A stretch of DNA of 64,000 nucleotides from Galbibacter sp038433465 (GCF_038433465.1 NZ_JAESVF010000001.1:806001-870000), one strand, 5' to 3'; positions 44,789-53,617 are shown, counted from the stretch's first letter. Translations and numbers: made by a program. The notes: generated by a model not told the origin, from the letters alone.

Positions 44789-45172
44789 ATAAGTTAAGGG
44801 TGCTAAAAGAAACTTTTTCTGTTGGAAATTAAGATTCTTGTTTTTAGTCAATTCTATTCTGTTTTTTAGGCTAATACTTTAAACAATTTGCTGAATGAAA
44901 TAGGGCGATTTTTCTTTATTATTCTATTAAAATTTGTATCTATTTCGCTATTGCTAGTTAATGTTTCTGCTGAATAATTATTGTTTTTTCTACTGAAAAT
45001 GTATCAGAAATTGAGTTTTTTAAGATTATAATTATCGCTTTTAGCCTATTTGTAAGTGAAAATTTAAGATTCCAATGTTAAGTTTTTAGTCAAAATAAAG
45101 ATTTAACATTACAAAACACACTGATAATCAATTAAATACAATTTCAATGTTAATTTAATGTTACGTAAACGT

Positions 45173-45203
45173 TTTGAAAAAGTAAAGTATTTAAGTATAT
45201 TTG
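45173..45203 (+). promoter_or_regulatory. Promoter of the MORN-like gene
   Basis: TTTTG at 45173-45177 and TATATTTG at 45196-45203 are 18 bases apart, a complete Bacteroidetes promoter 49 bases before the ATG. Confidence 0.6.
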
Positions 45204-45252
45204 TTATGTAAATGTAAAGAATTTAATAATTAATAACGAAAAAGATAAAATC

Positions 45253-45609
45253 ATGAAAAAGACAGTTTTAATTTTTGCGATGCTTTTTTCGTTAGTGATG
45301 GTTGCTCAAAATGTTGAGAACAAGCCAAAACTGGAGAAAGAAGGATATCTAGTGAAAGCAACCTATTTCCACGAAAATGGACAAATTGCTCAAACAGGAT
45401 ATTATTTAGAAGGGAAACTTCATGGGGAGTGGAAAGCTTACAATGAAGCAGGAAAGAAAATAGCGATGGCCGAATACGATAAAGGTGAGAAAACTGGAAA
45501 ATGGTTTTTCTGGAATAACGATACGCTAAAAGAAGTTAACTACGAGGACAACAGTATTGCAAAAGTAACCACTTGGAACAATGCAAACCCAGTAGTTGCT
45601 GTACCTTAA
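45253..45609 (+). CDS. Secreted MORN-like repeat protein
   Basis: The 118-residue protein has a signal peptide (about 1-18, ending MVAQ) and two or three YwqK/MORN-variant repeats: ATYFHENGQIAQTGYYLEGKLHGEW (about 36-60), YNEAGKKIAMAEYDKGEKTGKW and a partial third. Such repeats are short beta hairpins of unknown function, abundant in Bacteroidetes. It is monocistronic with its own strong promoter and terminator. Confidence 0.82.
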   Translation: MKKTVLIFAMLFSLVMVAQNVENKPKLEKEGYLVKATYFHENGQIAQTGYYLEGKLHGEWKAYNEAGKKIAMAEYDKGEKTGKWFFWNNDTLKEVNYEDNSIAKVTTWNNANPVVAVP

Positions 45610-45633
45610 AGAGTGAATAAATATTATTTTAAG

Positions 45634-45660
45634 ACCATGCTGTAAAGCATGGTTTTTTGT
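45634..45660 (+). terminator. Terminator after the MORN-like gene
   Basis: ACCATGC (45634-45640) and GCATGGT (45647-45653) with a 6-base loop, followed by TTTTTGTTTTT. Confidence 0.85.
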
Positions 45661-45717
45661 TTTTAAACAATTTGTAAAGTGCTAATTTTTATGGTTTTTA
45701 AAACTTCTAGGATTTCG

Positions 45718-45725
45718 TACTTTTG
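45718..45725 (+). promoter_or_regulatory. -7 box for yicC-gmk-nadD
   Basis: TACTTTTG matches TAnnTTTG exactly, 20 bases before the yicC ATG. Confidence 0.45.
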
Positions 45726-45745
45726 CATATCGATAAAAGAAAAGC

Positions 45746-46615
45746 ATGATAAAGTCAATGACTGGTTTTGGGAAGAATGTAATTCAGCTTCCTTCAAAAA
45801 AAATCACAGTAGAGTTAAAATCATTAAACAGTAAAAATCTCGATTTAAACGCAAGAATTCCTTCTTCGTATAGAGAAAAAGAAATCGAATTAAGAAATAT
45901 CATCGCCAATAGTTTAGAGCGTGGAAAGATAGATTTTAGTTTGTATGTTGAAATCACAGGAGAAGTTTCTAACACGCAGGTAAACGCCTCAATTGTTAAA
46001 GGATATATCGAGCAATTACGCGCTGTAGACACTTTAAGTTTTGGTGGACAAGAAGTTGAGCTTTTAAAAATGGCAGTGCGTATGCCAGATGCTTTAAAGG
46101 CAGAACGTGAAGAAATTGACGAGTCGGAATACACCCAAATAAAAGAAGCATTGACCGAAGCTTTAAAAGAAATAAACACTTTTAGAGCGCAAGAAGGTGC
46201 TGTGCTTGAAAAGGATTTTGTGTCGCGTATTGAAAACTTATTGAGTTTACTCAAACAAGTTGAAGCAATTGACCCTGAGCGAGTGGAAGCTGTGCGCGAG
46301 CGATTGAATAAAGCCGTAGCTGATATTAAAGAAAATGTAGATGAAAACCGCTTTGAGCAAGAGTTAATTTACTACTTAGAGAAGTTTGATATTACTGAAG
46401 AAAAAGTGCGTTTGGCAAACCATTTGGATTACTTTTTGCAAACACTTTCTTCGGATGATTCTAACGGAAAAAAATTAGGATTTATTAGTCAGGAAATCGG
46501 ACGCGAAATTAATACTATTGGTTCTAAAGCCAATTATGCACCGATGCAACAAATTGTAGTTCAGATGAAAGATGAGCTCGAAAAAATTAAAGAACAAATG
46601 CTAAACGTATTGTAG
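45746..46615 (+). CDS. yicC: YicC-family endoribonuclease-like protein
   Basis: The 289-residue protein has the YicC N-terminal start MIKSMTGFG and KITVELKSLNSKNLDL, and the C-terminal DUF1732 block ending in EIGREINTIGSKANYAPMQQIVVQMKDELEKIKEQ. YicC homologues act as RNases in E. coli. It is the first gene of yicC-gmk-nadD, with 33 bases to gmk; the yicC-gmk pairing is common across bacteria. Confidence 0.93.
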   Translation: MIKSMTGFGKNVIQLPSKKITVELKSLNSKNLDLNARIPSSYREKEIELRNIIANSLERGKIDFSLYVEITGEVSNTQVNASIVKGYIEQLRAVDTLSFGGQEVELLKMAVRMPDALKAEREEIDESEYTQIKEALTEALKEINTFRAQEGAVLEKDFVSRIENLLSLLKQVEAIDPERVEAVRERLNKAVADIKENVDENRFEQELIYYLEKFDITEEKVRLANHLDYFLQTLSSDDSNGKKLGFISQEIGREINTIGSKANYAPMQQIVVQMKDELEKIKEQMLNVL

Positions 46616-46648
46616 ATAGCTACAATATTTTCAAGAAAACAGCTTATC

Positions 46649-47245
46649 ATGCAAAATGAAAAAAACGAAACAGGAGGGAAGCTAATTATTTTTTCTGCAC
46701 CTTCTGGAAGCGGTAAAACTACTATTGTAAGGCACTTACTTAATTTTCCAGAGTTAAATTTGGAGTTCTCTATTTCGGCAACTTCTAGAGTTGCACGTGG
46801 GGAAGAAGTACACGGCGAGAATTATTATTTTCTTTCTTTAGAAGATTTTAAAAAGCATATCAAAAACGACGACTTTCTAGAATGGGAAGAAGTGTATCGC
46901 GATAATTTCTACGGAACTTTAAAAACAGAAGTCGAACGTATTTGGGCAGAAGGTAAAAATGTAATTTTTGATATTGATGTGGCTGGCGGACTTCGTATAA
47001 AAAAGAAATTTCCAGAACAAACGTTGGCCGTTTTTGTAAAACCACCAAGTGTTGATGAGCTTAAAATTCGACTTAAAAAACGAAAAACCGAAAGCGAAGA
47101 CAAAATTAATATGCGTATTGCAAAAGCTTCAGTAGAACTTGCTACGGCGCCACAGTTTGATGCCATTATTAAAAACTACGATTTAGATACGGCAAAGCAA
47201 GAGGCTTACGACTTGGTAGCCAATTTTATCGGTTTAAAAAAATAG
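46649..47245 (+). CDS. gmk: Guanylate kinase
   Basis: Gmk phosphorylates GMP to GDP. The 198 residues contain the P-loop SAPSGSGKTT (about 15-24), the GMP-binding SATSRVARGEEVHGENYYF (about 42-60) and FDIDVAGGLRIKKKFP. Length is normal. The start may also be a few residues further in, as the first ten are not conserved. Four bases separate it from nadD. Confidence 0.96.
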   Translation: MQNEKNETGGKLIIFSAPSGSGKTTIVRHLLNFPELNLEFSISATSRVARGEEVHGENYYFLSLEDFKKHIKNDDFLEWEEVYRDNFYGTLKTEVERIWAEGKNVIFDIDVAGGLRIKKKFPEQTLAVFVKPPSVDELKIRLKKRKTESEDKINMRIAKASVELATAPQFDAIIKNYDLDTAKQEAYDLVANFIGLKK

Positions 47246-47249
47246 AACA

Positions 47250-47837
47250 ATGCGCAAAAAAATCGGATTGTATTTTGGTACGTTCAACCCCATTCATGTT
47301 GGGCACTTAGCAATTGCAAACCACTTGGTTGAGTTTAGCGATTTAGACGAAGTGTGGTTGGTAGTTACGCCTCATAATCCGTTAAAGAAAAAAAGTACGT
47401 TACTCGACAATCATCATCGGTTAGAAATGGTATATCGTGCCACCGAAGGGTATGAAAAACTAAAACCTAGCGATATCGAATTCGGACTTCCGCAACCTAA
47501 TTATACGGTGAATACGTTGGTGTATTTAAAAGAAAAGTATCCAGATAATTACTTTGCTTTAATTATGGGAGAAGACAATTTAAAGAACTTCCATAAATGG
47601 AAAAACCACGATGTTATTTTAGCTGAAAATGATATTTATGTATATCCTCGAATTACATCTGAAGCAACAAGTGAGAGTCCGTTCGAAGCCTATCCAAATG
47701 TGAAAAAAGTAGACGCTCCTATTATGGAGATATCTTCTACTTTTATCCGAAATTCCATTGCAAATAAAAAAAGTATCAAGCCCTTACTCGATGATAAGGT
47801 TTGGGAGTACATCGACTTGATGAATTTTTATAAGTAG
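47250..47837 (+). CDS. nadD: Nicotinate-nucleotide adenylyltransferase
   Basis: NadD adenylates nicotinate mononucleotide in NAD synthesis. The 195-residue protein has the nucleotidyltransferase signature GTFNPIHVGHL (about 9-19), LVVTPHNPLKKK, MGEDNLKNFHKWKN and the C-terminal ISSTFIRNSI, all standard for NadD. It is the last gene of the yicC operon. Confidence 0.95.
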   Translation: MRKKIGLYFGTFNPIHVGHLAIANHLVEFSDLDEVWLVVTPHNPLKKKSTLLDNHHRLEMVYRATEGYEKLKPSDIEFGLPQPNYTVNTLVYLKEKYPDNYFALIMGEDNLKNFHKWKNHDVILAENDIYVYPRITSEATSESPFEAYPNVKKVDAPIMEISSTFIRNSIANKKSIKPLLDDKVWEYIDLMNFYK

Positions 47838-47964
47838 GGTGAGGATTTAAAGATTCAAAGGCACAAAGTTGTAAAGGTTCAAAAGTTATTTATTGTTCTT
47901 TTGAGTCCGTCTGACAGTAAGCAAGAATTAAACTTCTCGTTAATAAATATCAGCAAAAAAACAA

Positions 47965-47989
47965 AAGCCCAGACAAAGCATCTGGGCTT
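47965..47989. terminator. Terminator between nadD and the Kbp-like gene
   Basis: AAGCCCAGA (47965-47973) and TCTGGGCTT (47981-47989) form a 9-bp stem; the U-run is on the minus strand, serving the Kbp-like gene. Confidence 0.75.
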
Positions 47990-48011
47990 AATATTATGTA
48001 TCTAGTAAAGA

Positions 48012-48509
48012 TTATTCTTCTATATGAGGAATACGAAGTACTTGTCCTGGATAAATTTTATCTGGATCGGTAAGCATTGGCTTATTTGCTTCAAAAATTT
48101 CAGGATACTTCATTGCATTTCCGTAGAACTTTTTAGCAATTTTACTTAATGAATCTCCGCTAACAACGGTGTGGAATCTCGCTTCTGGCTCGGTGATTTC
48201 AACCTCCATAAGATCGTCTACAACTGCAATACCAGCGCTGTTTCCTACAACTAAAACTACTTTTTCTTTAGTGCTTTGGTTCAATGCTTTTCCTCTAATG
48301 GTAGCAGTATCTCCAGCAATGGCAATATCTAAATTTTCAACTTTTAAGTCTAAATCGTTAATTGTTTCTTTAAGTCCAGCAGCGGCTTCTAAGTTAGCAG
48401 CTTTTACAGCAGCAACTTTATCTGCAGCAGCCTCTGCAGCTTCTTCCGCAGAAGTTTTTCCTCCAAAAATCTTTGCTCCTGCATCTTTAATAAATGAAAA
48501 TAATCCCAT
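48012..48509 (-). CDS. kbp: Kbp/YgaU-like BON-LysM protein
   Basis: The 165-residue protein matches the K+-binding protein Kbp of E. coli in order: MGLFSFIKDAGAKIFG start, an Ala-rich helical stretch (about 20-45), a BON-like domain (about 50-105, GNSAGIAVVDD) and a C-terminal LysM domain (about 115-165, HTVVSGDSLSKIAKKFYGNA ... DKIYPGQVLRIP). It has no signal peptide, as in Kbp, so it is likely cytoplasmic. The frame opens at 48578, but the MGLFSF start fits the family. Confidence 0.85.
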   Translation of the reverse strand: MGLFSFIKDAGAKIFGGKTSAEEAAEAAADKVAAVKAANLEAAAGLKETINDLDLKVENLDIAIAGDTATIRGKALNQSTKEKVVLVVGNSAGIAVVDDLMEVEITEPEARFHTVVSGDSLSKIAKKFYGNAMKYPEIFEANKPMLTDPDKIYPGQVLRIPHIEE

Positions 48510-48735
48510 AGTTTTTTTGATTTTTTTAATTTGAAAGTTAATAGCTACTAATTTATGAAAATTATCACGTATCAGCAAAGAAAACGAATTAATAAAATAT
48601 GATTATTTACTCATTTAGTCGAAAGTTGATTTTGCGGCTCATTTTTCTTTTGAATTGCTTAATTGTTGCTTTTAGACTGAATTCTTTCCGAAGAAATAAA
48701 TTTAAAATATTGATTTGTAGTTTTTTAAAAATGAT

Positions 48736-48768
48736 AAAGTCACTTTTAGAATTTCCAAAAGTGACTTT
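48736..48768. terminator. Perfect 12-bp hairpin in intergenic region
   Basis: AAAGTCACTTTT (48736-48747) pairs fully with AAAAGTGACTTT (48757-48768) around a 9-base loop. No gene ends beside it on either strand, and a strong U-run is missing, so a simple terminator is doubtful; it could be part of a small RNA. Confidence 0.4.
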
Positions 48769-49071
48769 ACGTAAATAATCAACCAAAAAAACCAACTGAA
48801 CTATATAGGTTTGGGAATCAGTTTTTTAATGAATAATGCAACCTTAAAGCTCCAAATGTTCTATAAAAACAATTATTTAGAAATTAACCTAAAAATATTT
48901 TGCTTTTAATCTATACGTTCAGCTGCTTCTTACTAGTAAAACGACTTTTTTTAAATGAATATTGTGTAAATTTTCACAATCTATTGTTAAAGATAGTTGT
49001 ACTTTTGTATTCGGTAAATAATTTTTAATTTATTGATAATCAGTAGATAATATCTTATTTTAAAATTTAAT

Positions 49072-49079
49072 TACTTTTG
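49072..49079 (+). promoter_or_regulatory. -7 box for gpsA
   Basis: TACTTTTG matches TAnnTTTG exactly and lies eight bases before the ATG, giving a very short leader. A second TACTTTTG at 49000-49007 could be an alternative promoter. Confidence 0.45.
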
Positions 49080-49087
49080 GCGTTTAA

Positions 49088-50104
49088 ATGAAGAAAATTA
49101 GAATGGATAATACTACAAAAGTTGCTGTTTTAGGAGGTGGAAGTTGGGCAACGGCATTGGTGAAAATGTTATGCGAAAACTTACAAGAAGTAGGTTGGTA
49201 TATGCGTAATGAAAATGCTATAAAACATATTGAAAAAGAGCAGCACAATCCAAACTACTTGAGTTCTGTAGAGTTTCATACAGAAAAATTAAAATTGAGT
49301 AGCGATATCAATGAAATTGTAAACTATGCTGATTATTTAATCTTCGCTATTCCGTCGGCATTTTTACATGAAGAATTATCAAAACTTTCCGTATCGCTTG
49401 ATGATAAGGTAGTTTTTTCAGCAATAAAAGGAATTGTTCCAGAGTCAGGATTGATTGTAGGAGAATATTTTAACGAACTTTACAATGTGCCTTTTGAGCG
49501 TATTGGCGTTATTACGGGACCGTGTCACGCAGAAGAAGTTGCGCTCGAGCGACTTTCATACATTACCGTAGCTTCTTCGGATGAAGCAACAGCCGAACTT
49601 TTGGCTAGTAAACTTGCGGGTCCTTATATAAAGACTAAAATTAGTGACGATATTATAGGAACTGAATATGCTGCGGTACTTAAAAACATTTATGCCATTG
49701 CAGCGGGAATTGCTCATGGATTGGGTTATGGCGATAATTTTCAGTCGGTTTTAATGAGTAACGCCATTCGAGAAATGAAACGTTTTATAAAGCGAATTCA
49801 CAAGATGAAGCGTAATATTAATGACTCAGCTTATTTAGGCGATTTATTAGTTACAGGATATTCTATTTTTAGTAGAAATAGAATGTTTGGTAATATGATA
49901 GGAAAGGGTTACACGGTAAAAAGTGCCATGATGGAAATGAATATGGTTGCTGAAGGATACTACGCTACTAAAAGCGCTCATCTTATTACTGAAAAGCAAA
50001 AACGAAAATCTAAAACCCCGATAATCGATGCCGTACATGCTGTGCTCTACGAAGGAAAAGACCCTAAAAAAACATTTTTAAAACTTACTGAGAAATTAGA
50101 CTAA
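49088..50104 (+). CDS. gpsA: NAD(P)H-dependent glycerol-3-phosphate dehydrogenase
   Basis: GpsA reduces dihydroxyacetone phosphate to sn-glycerol-3-phosphate for phospholipid synthesis. The 338 residues include the Rossmann motif AVLGGGSWATAL (about 13-24), the IFAIPSAFLHE segment, SAIKGI, GPCHAEEVAL (usually GPxFAxEvA) and the catalytic lysine region AAVLKNIYAIAAGIAHGLGYGDN. A second ATG at codon 6 is possible. Its catabolic counterpart glpD lies past the repeat block on the other strand. Confidence 0.95.
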   Translation: MKKIRMDNTTKVAVLGGGSWATALVKMLCENLQEVGWYMRNENAIKHIEKEQHNPNYLSSVEFHTEKLKLSSDINEIVNYADYLIFAIPSAFLHEELSKLSVSLDDKVVFSAIKGIVPESGLIVGEYFNELYNVPFERIGVITGPCHAEEVALERLSYITVASSDEATAELLASKLAGPYIKTKISDDIIGTEYAAVLKNIYAIAAGIAHGLGYGDNFQSVLMSNAIREMKRFIKRIHKMKRNINDSAYLGDLLVTGYSIFSRNRMFGNMIGKGYTVKSAMMEMNMVAEGYYATKSAHLITEKQKRKSKTPIIDAVHAVLYEGKDPKKTFLKLTEKLD

Positions 50105-50137
50105 GGTTGCTTGATTTTATCTTTGAAATCTTCTTGA

Positions 50138-50358
50138 GTCATTTCGAACGTAGTGAGAAGTCTCATGTCGCTTTTCACGCTTCAACGAATCCACACTTCA
50201 ACACTTCAACAGTATGTGATACCTCGACTCCGCCTGTCTGCCGACAAAGGCAGGCTCGACATGACCACATTCTCAAGTCATGCTGTCATCTCGACGGAAC
50301 GGAGAGATCTAAAGACTCACAGTCGATTCAACAGTTACACAATTCAACAAATGAACAG
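50138..50358 (+). repeat. Intergenic repeat block, unit A
   Basis: Unit A (about 221 bp) starts GTCATTTCGAACGTAGTGAG and ends with TTACACAATTCAACAAATGA. It is directly repeated as unit B (50443-50642). Inside are a second GTCATCTCGACGGAACGGAG motif (50285-50310), a GCCTG/CAGGC hairpin, and tandem CTTCAACA pieces that make unit A longer than B. The block is richer in GC than its surroundings. Frames through it are not credible genes. Confidence 0.85.
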
Positions 50359-50369
50359 TTAATGAAATT

Positions 50370-50405
50370 GAGATTCCTCTTCGGATATGCCTCATTCGAA
50401 ATGAC
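50370..50405 (-). repeat. Inverted, shortened copy of the GTCATTTCGAA motif
   Basis: On the minus strand this reads GTCATTTCGAATGAGG and ends GGAATCTC, a diverged inverted form of the motif that opens units A and B. With the start of unit A it forms a long imperfect inverted repeat. Confidence 0.6.
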
Positions 50406-50442
50406 AATTCGTTGCTGTATAGAATTTTTAGAAAAATTATTG

Positions 50443-50642
50443 GTCATTTCGAACGGAGTGAGAAATCTCATAACGCCTTTCACACTTCAACAGTATGTGA
50501 TGTCTCGACTCCGCCTGTCTGCCGACATAGGCAGGCTCGACATGACCACATTCTCAAGTCATGTTGTCATCTCTCGACGGAATGGAGAGATCTAAAAACT
50601 CACAGTCGATTCAACAATTACACAATTCAACAACTTAACAAT
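50443..50642 (+). repeat. Intergenic repeat block, unit B
   Basis: Unit B (about 200 bp) repeats unit A at high identity from GTCATTTCGAACGGAGTGAG to TTACACAATTCAACAACTTA, lacking the extra CTTCAACA copies. Both units carry the same order of sub-motifs, so the block arose by duplication of an already composite repeat. It lies between gpsA and the 3' end of glpD. Confidence 0.85.
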
Positions 50643-50674
50643 TTTATTACATATTTATCATTCTTATGTCGAAC

Positions 50675-52330
50675 TCACGTTATTTTACTGTGCTTTTCAA
50701 TGAGTTCCAACATTTTTTTATTGTAAAAAGTTATTTCAGAATCGTTTACTTTGAATAGTTTTTGATATTCATTCAAAATTAAAGAAAGGTGTGTTTTAAC
50801 ACTTTCAATATCAAAATATAAGCGTCCTGTACGGCGTACAAAAAAGTCGATGGGTGTTTGTATAAGTTCGTGTTGTGCGGTAAAATGAAATTCGGCTTTT
50901 ATCATCTTTTCTTGTGGATTTCCTTCTGAAAAGTTTCTGTATAATTTTAAAATTTCCTCCGTTTGTTTTCCGTAGGTATGTGTTAAATATGCAACATCAA
51001 AAGTTGAAAACCCTTCTGTTTTAAGGTGATCGTGAAGTAGCTTTTTATAGTGTTTTACTTCTTCGTAATTTTTCCAAAGTCCGCCTGTGAGCGCTATTTT
51101 ATCCGTAGTACATTTTGAAGTTTTTATACTGAAGTTTTCCTCCATTCTTTTAGAAACAATATCAACCGTTCGTTCTGCCATTTTACGGTAGCCTGTTAGT
51201 TTTCCGCCAGCAATGCTGATGAGTCCGCTTGCGGAAATAAAAATTTCGTCTTTTCGAGATAATTCGGAAGGCGACTTTCCTTCTTCGTGAATAAGAGGGC
51301 GCAGTCCAGCCCATGAAGATTCTATATCGTCTAACGTTAAATTAATTTCTGGAAACATATTGTTTACCGCTTCGATAAGGTAAAGAGCGTCGGGAAGTGT
51401 GGTGTAAACTTCATTTTTATCAAGCGTGTAATTGGTGTCGGTAGTTCCAGCATAGGTGATTTTTCCTCTCGGAATAGCAAAAATCATTCTTCCGTCGGGC
51501 ACATCAAAATAAACCGATTGTTTAATAGGAAGTTTGTGATGCGGAAAAACTAGATGCACCCCTTTGGTAAGATGTAAATTACCGCCTTTTACAGATTTGT
51601 TAAGTAAACGAAGTTCATCAACCCACGGACCCGTTGCATTGACAACATATTTAGCACTGATAGTGTAGTTGTTTTGCGTTACAAGATCGGAAACTTCAAG
51701 TCCGTTTATTTGATCGTTTTGATATGCAAAGTTTTTAACTTCGGTATAATTTATCGCTTTTGCGCCGAATTGTAAGGCTGTTTTTATGTTTTCGAGGGTA
51801 AGCCTAGCATCATCGGTTCTGTATTCAGCATAAAACCCAGCGCCTTTTAAAATATCTTCGGGAAGTAAGGGTTCTAAGGCAAGAGCTTCATTTTTGTCGA
51901 CCATTTTTCTTTGGTCTTCATCATTCACTTGCGCCAACAAATCGTAAATTTTTAAACCAATGGAGGTGAGCCATTTTCCATACACACCGTTTTCAATTAA
52001 AGGTAAAAGCATCTTCTCAGGAATCACCAAATGCGGAGCCAGTTTGTGAACAATGGCACGTTCGGTTCCCACTTCTTTTACCAACCAAAAGTCAAATTGC
52101 TTTAGATAGCGTAAGCCGCCATGAATGAGTTTTGTGGATTTGCTACTTGTGCCCGACGCAAAATCTTCTTTTTCAACAAGCAGAGTTTTTAGCCCTCTAC
52201 TGGCAGCATCCAATAAAATTCCTGCACCTGTAATTCCGCCGCCAATAACAATGAGGTCGAAATGTGTGTTCTTTATATTTTTAACCGTTTCATCACGATG
52301 GAGGTTGGAAAAAAGGTGTGGTTTCATCAT
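50675..52330 (-). CDS. glpD: FAD-dependent glycerol-3-phosphate dehydrogenase
   Basis: GlpD oxidises glycerol-3-phosphate to dihydroxyacetone phosphate at the membrane, feeding electrons to quinone. The 551-residue protein has the FAD motif LIVIGGGITGAGILLDAASRG (about 26-46), the GTSSKSTKLIHGGLRYL signature, NATGPWVDELR, and a C-terminal DAO_C domain with DDARLTLENI upstream. It starts 12 bases after the asparaginase stop, so these two may be cotranscribed. No glpF or glpK is in the window. Confidence 0.94.
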   Translation of the reverse strand: MMKPHLFSNLHRDETVKNIKNTHFDLIVIGGGITGAGILLDAASRGLKTLLVEKEDFASGTSSKSTKLIHGGLRYLKQFDFWLVKEVGTERAIVHKLAPHLVIPEKMLLPLIENGVYGKWLTSIGLKIYDLLAQVNDEDQRKMVDKNEALALEPLLPEDILKGAGFYAEYRTDDARLTLENIKTALQFGAKAINYTEVKNFAYQNDQINGLEVSDLVTQNNYTISAKYVVNATGPWVDELRLLNKSVKGGNLHLTKGVHLVFPHHKLPIKQSVYFDVPDGRMIFAIPRGKITYAGTTDTNYTLDKNEVYTTLPDALYLIEAVNNMFPEINLTLDDIESSWAGLRPLIHEEGKSPSELSRKDEIFISASGLISIAGGKLTGYRKMAERTVDIVSKRMEENFSIKTSKCTTDKIALTGGLWKNYEEVKHYKKLLHDHLKTEGFSTFDVAYLTHTYGKQTEEILKLYRNFSEGNPQEKMIKAEFHFTAQHELIQTPIDFFVRRTGRLYFDIESVKTHLSLILNEYQKLFKVNDSEITFYNKKMLELIEKHSKIT

Positions 52331-52342
52331 TTTTAATTTGAA

Positions 52343-53398
52343 TTATTCTCCGTAAATAGCAATTTCTAATTTACCATTTGCGTCCATTGAAGCGCGATAC
52401 ATTCCTGCGGTGTTAAATTCCATTGCCATATTCCCTTCACTGTCAATTGCTATAATTCCGCCATCACCACCTATTTCTGGTACTTTTTCCTGGATAACAG
52501 TTTTAGAGGCCTCAGCCAACGATTTTCCGCCGTATTCCATCATAGCAGAGATGTCGTAAGCAACTACACCTCTAATAAAAAACTCTCCCCACCCAGTAGA
52601 AGATACTGCGCAAGTGTTGTTATTGGCATAGGTTCCAGCACCAATTATTGGGGCATCACCAACGCGCCCCCAACGTTTATTTGTCATACCGCCAGTGGAA
52701 GTTCCTGCTGCTAAGTTTCCATTTTTATCGAGTGCAACACAGCCAACAGTTCCGAATTTTTCATCTTTTATAAGGGGGTCGTAAAAGACAGTTTTATCGT
52801 CGTGGTCGAGCTCAACCTTTTCTCTTTTTTGAGCTCTTTTGAGCGCTTTCATTCTATTTTCAGTATAAAAATAAGAAGGGTCTACAAGTTCAATACCTTG
52901 TTCTTTGGCAAATTGTTCGGCACCTTCTCTCGCAAACATTACGTGTTCGGAATTTTCCATTACCGCACGCGCTAAGTTAATTGGATTTTTAACGGTGGTT
53001 ACTCCAGCAACCGCACCTGCATTTTGAGTTCGACCGTCCATAATAGAAGCATCCAATTCGTTTTTACCATCGTTTGTAAAAACAGCACCTTTTCCTGCGT
53101 TAAACAGAGGTGAGTTTTCCATAACATTTATGGTTTTTTCAATGGCATCAAGACTGCTTCCGCCACTTTCCAAAATGGCATAACCCGTTTCTATGGCTTC
53201 TTTTAGTTTTGCTTTGTATGCATTTTCAAGGGAGTCGCTCATGTTTTTTTTCAGAATAGTTCCTGCCCCTCCATGAATTACAATTCCAAATTTTTCTTTT
53301 GAATTTTTAGAAGGCTTTTCTTCTTCCGAAGTAGTATTTTTTGATTGACAAGAGAAGAAAAAAACTACAAAAATTAACAATAAGTTTAGGTTTTTCAT
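52343..53398 (-). CDS. Isoaspartyl peptidase/L-asparaginase lipoprotein (Ntn hydrolase)
   Basis: The 351-residue protein begins with a lipoprotein signal peptide (lipobox FFSC, Cys17) and continues as a plant-type asparaginase: IHGGAGT (42-48), NAGKGAVFTNDG, LDASIMDG and the autocleavage site EKFGTVGCVAL with the nucleophile Thr217, then GTSTGGMTNKRWGRVGDAP. The precursor would be cleaved at Gly216-Thr217. Members split isoaspartyl dipeptides or asparagine; the envelope location suggests peptide or amino acid scavenging. Confidence 0.93.
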   Translation of the reverse strand: MKNLNLLLIFVVFFFSCQSKNTTSEEEKPSKNSKEKFGIVIHGGAGTILKKNMSDSLENAYKAKLKEAIETGYAILESGGSSLDAIEKTINVMENSPLFNAGKGAVFTNDGKNELDASIMDGRTQNAGAVAGVTTVKNPINLARAVMENSEHVMFAREGAEQFAKEQGIELVDPSYFYTENRMKALKRAQKREKVELDHDDKTVFYDPLIKDEKFGTVGCVALDKNGNLAAGTSTGGMTNKRWGRVGDAPIIGAGTYANNNTCAVSSTGWGEFFIRGVVAYDISAMMEYGGKSLAEASKTVIQEKVPEIGGDGGIIAIDSEGNMAMEFNTAGMYRASMDANGKLEIAIYGE

Positions 53399-53617
53399 AA
53401 AAATTAGTTACTTTAGCGTTGTAATTATTTACTAAAATAATTGTTTCCCATCTCTTTCCCAACTTTATAATTTTACTTTTTACTGAAAACAGTTGTGGTG
53501 TCCCGCATCAAAAATATATTGTTTCATTTCAGGAGAAAACTATCGATGTATTTAACATAAAATACAATAAAACTATAGCTTTTCTGAACCTACCTTGAGT
53601 GTTTTTGGGTTTTGTAG

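Larger units (their letters stand above)
44758..45252. other. Long AT-rich intergenic region between aspS and the MORN-like gene
   Basis: The 495 bases hold the aspS promoter box (44781-44788, minus) and the MORN-gene promoter (45173-45203). Between them the sequence is very AT-rich with no open frame I can support; TTAAGATTC followed by TTTTTAGTCAA occurs twice (about 44829 and 45064), a weak repeat. Confidence 0.4.
48510..49087. other. Long intergenic region upstream of gpsA
   Basis: This 578-base gap is very AT-rich and has no supported gene; a 62-codon minus-strand frame (48607-48795) has no family features. It holds a perfect 12-bp hairpin (48736-48768), a palindrome TGTGtaaattttCACA (48964-48979), and two TACTTTTG boxes (49000-49007 and 49072-49079). 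Confidence 0.5.

Noticed and set aside
1806..47890. Similar CAAAGGTGCAAAGTTTCAA-like strings at about 1806-1840 and 47858-47885
   Set aside because: The resemblance is loose and low in complexity; it may be a decayed repeat but I cannot separate it from chance.
48607..48795. A 62-codon minus-strand frame upstream of gpsA
   Set aside because: It contains the perfect hairpin, has no recognisable features, and starts in AT-rich sequence without promoter support.
50107..50726. Open frames of 69-162 codons across the repeat block
   Set aside because: They follow the repeat units in several frames, have repetitive, low-quality composition and no family features; the DNA repeat explains them.
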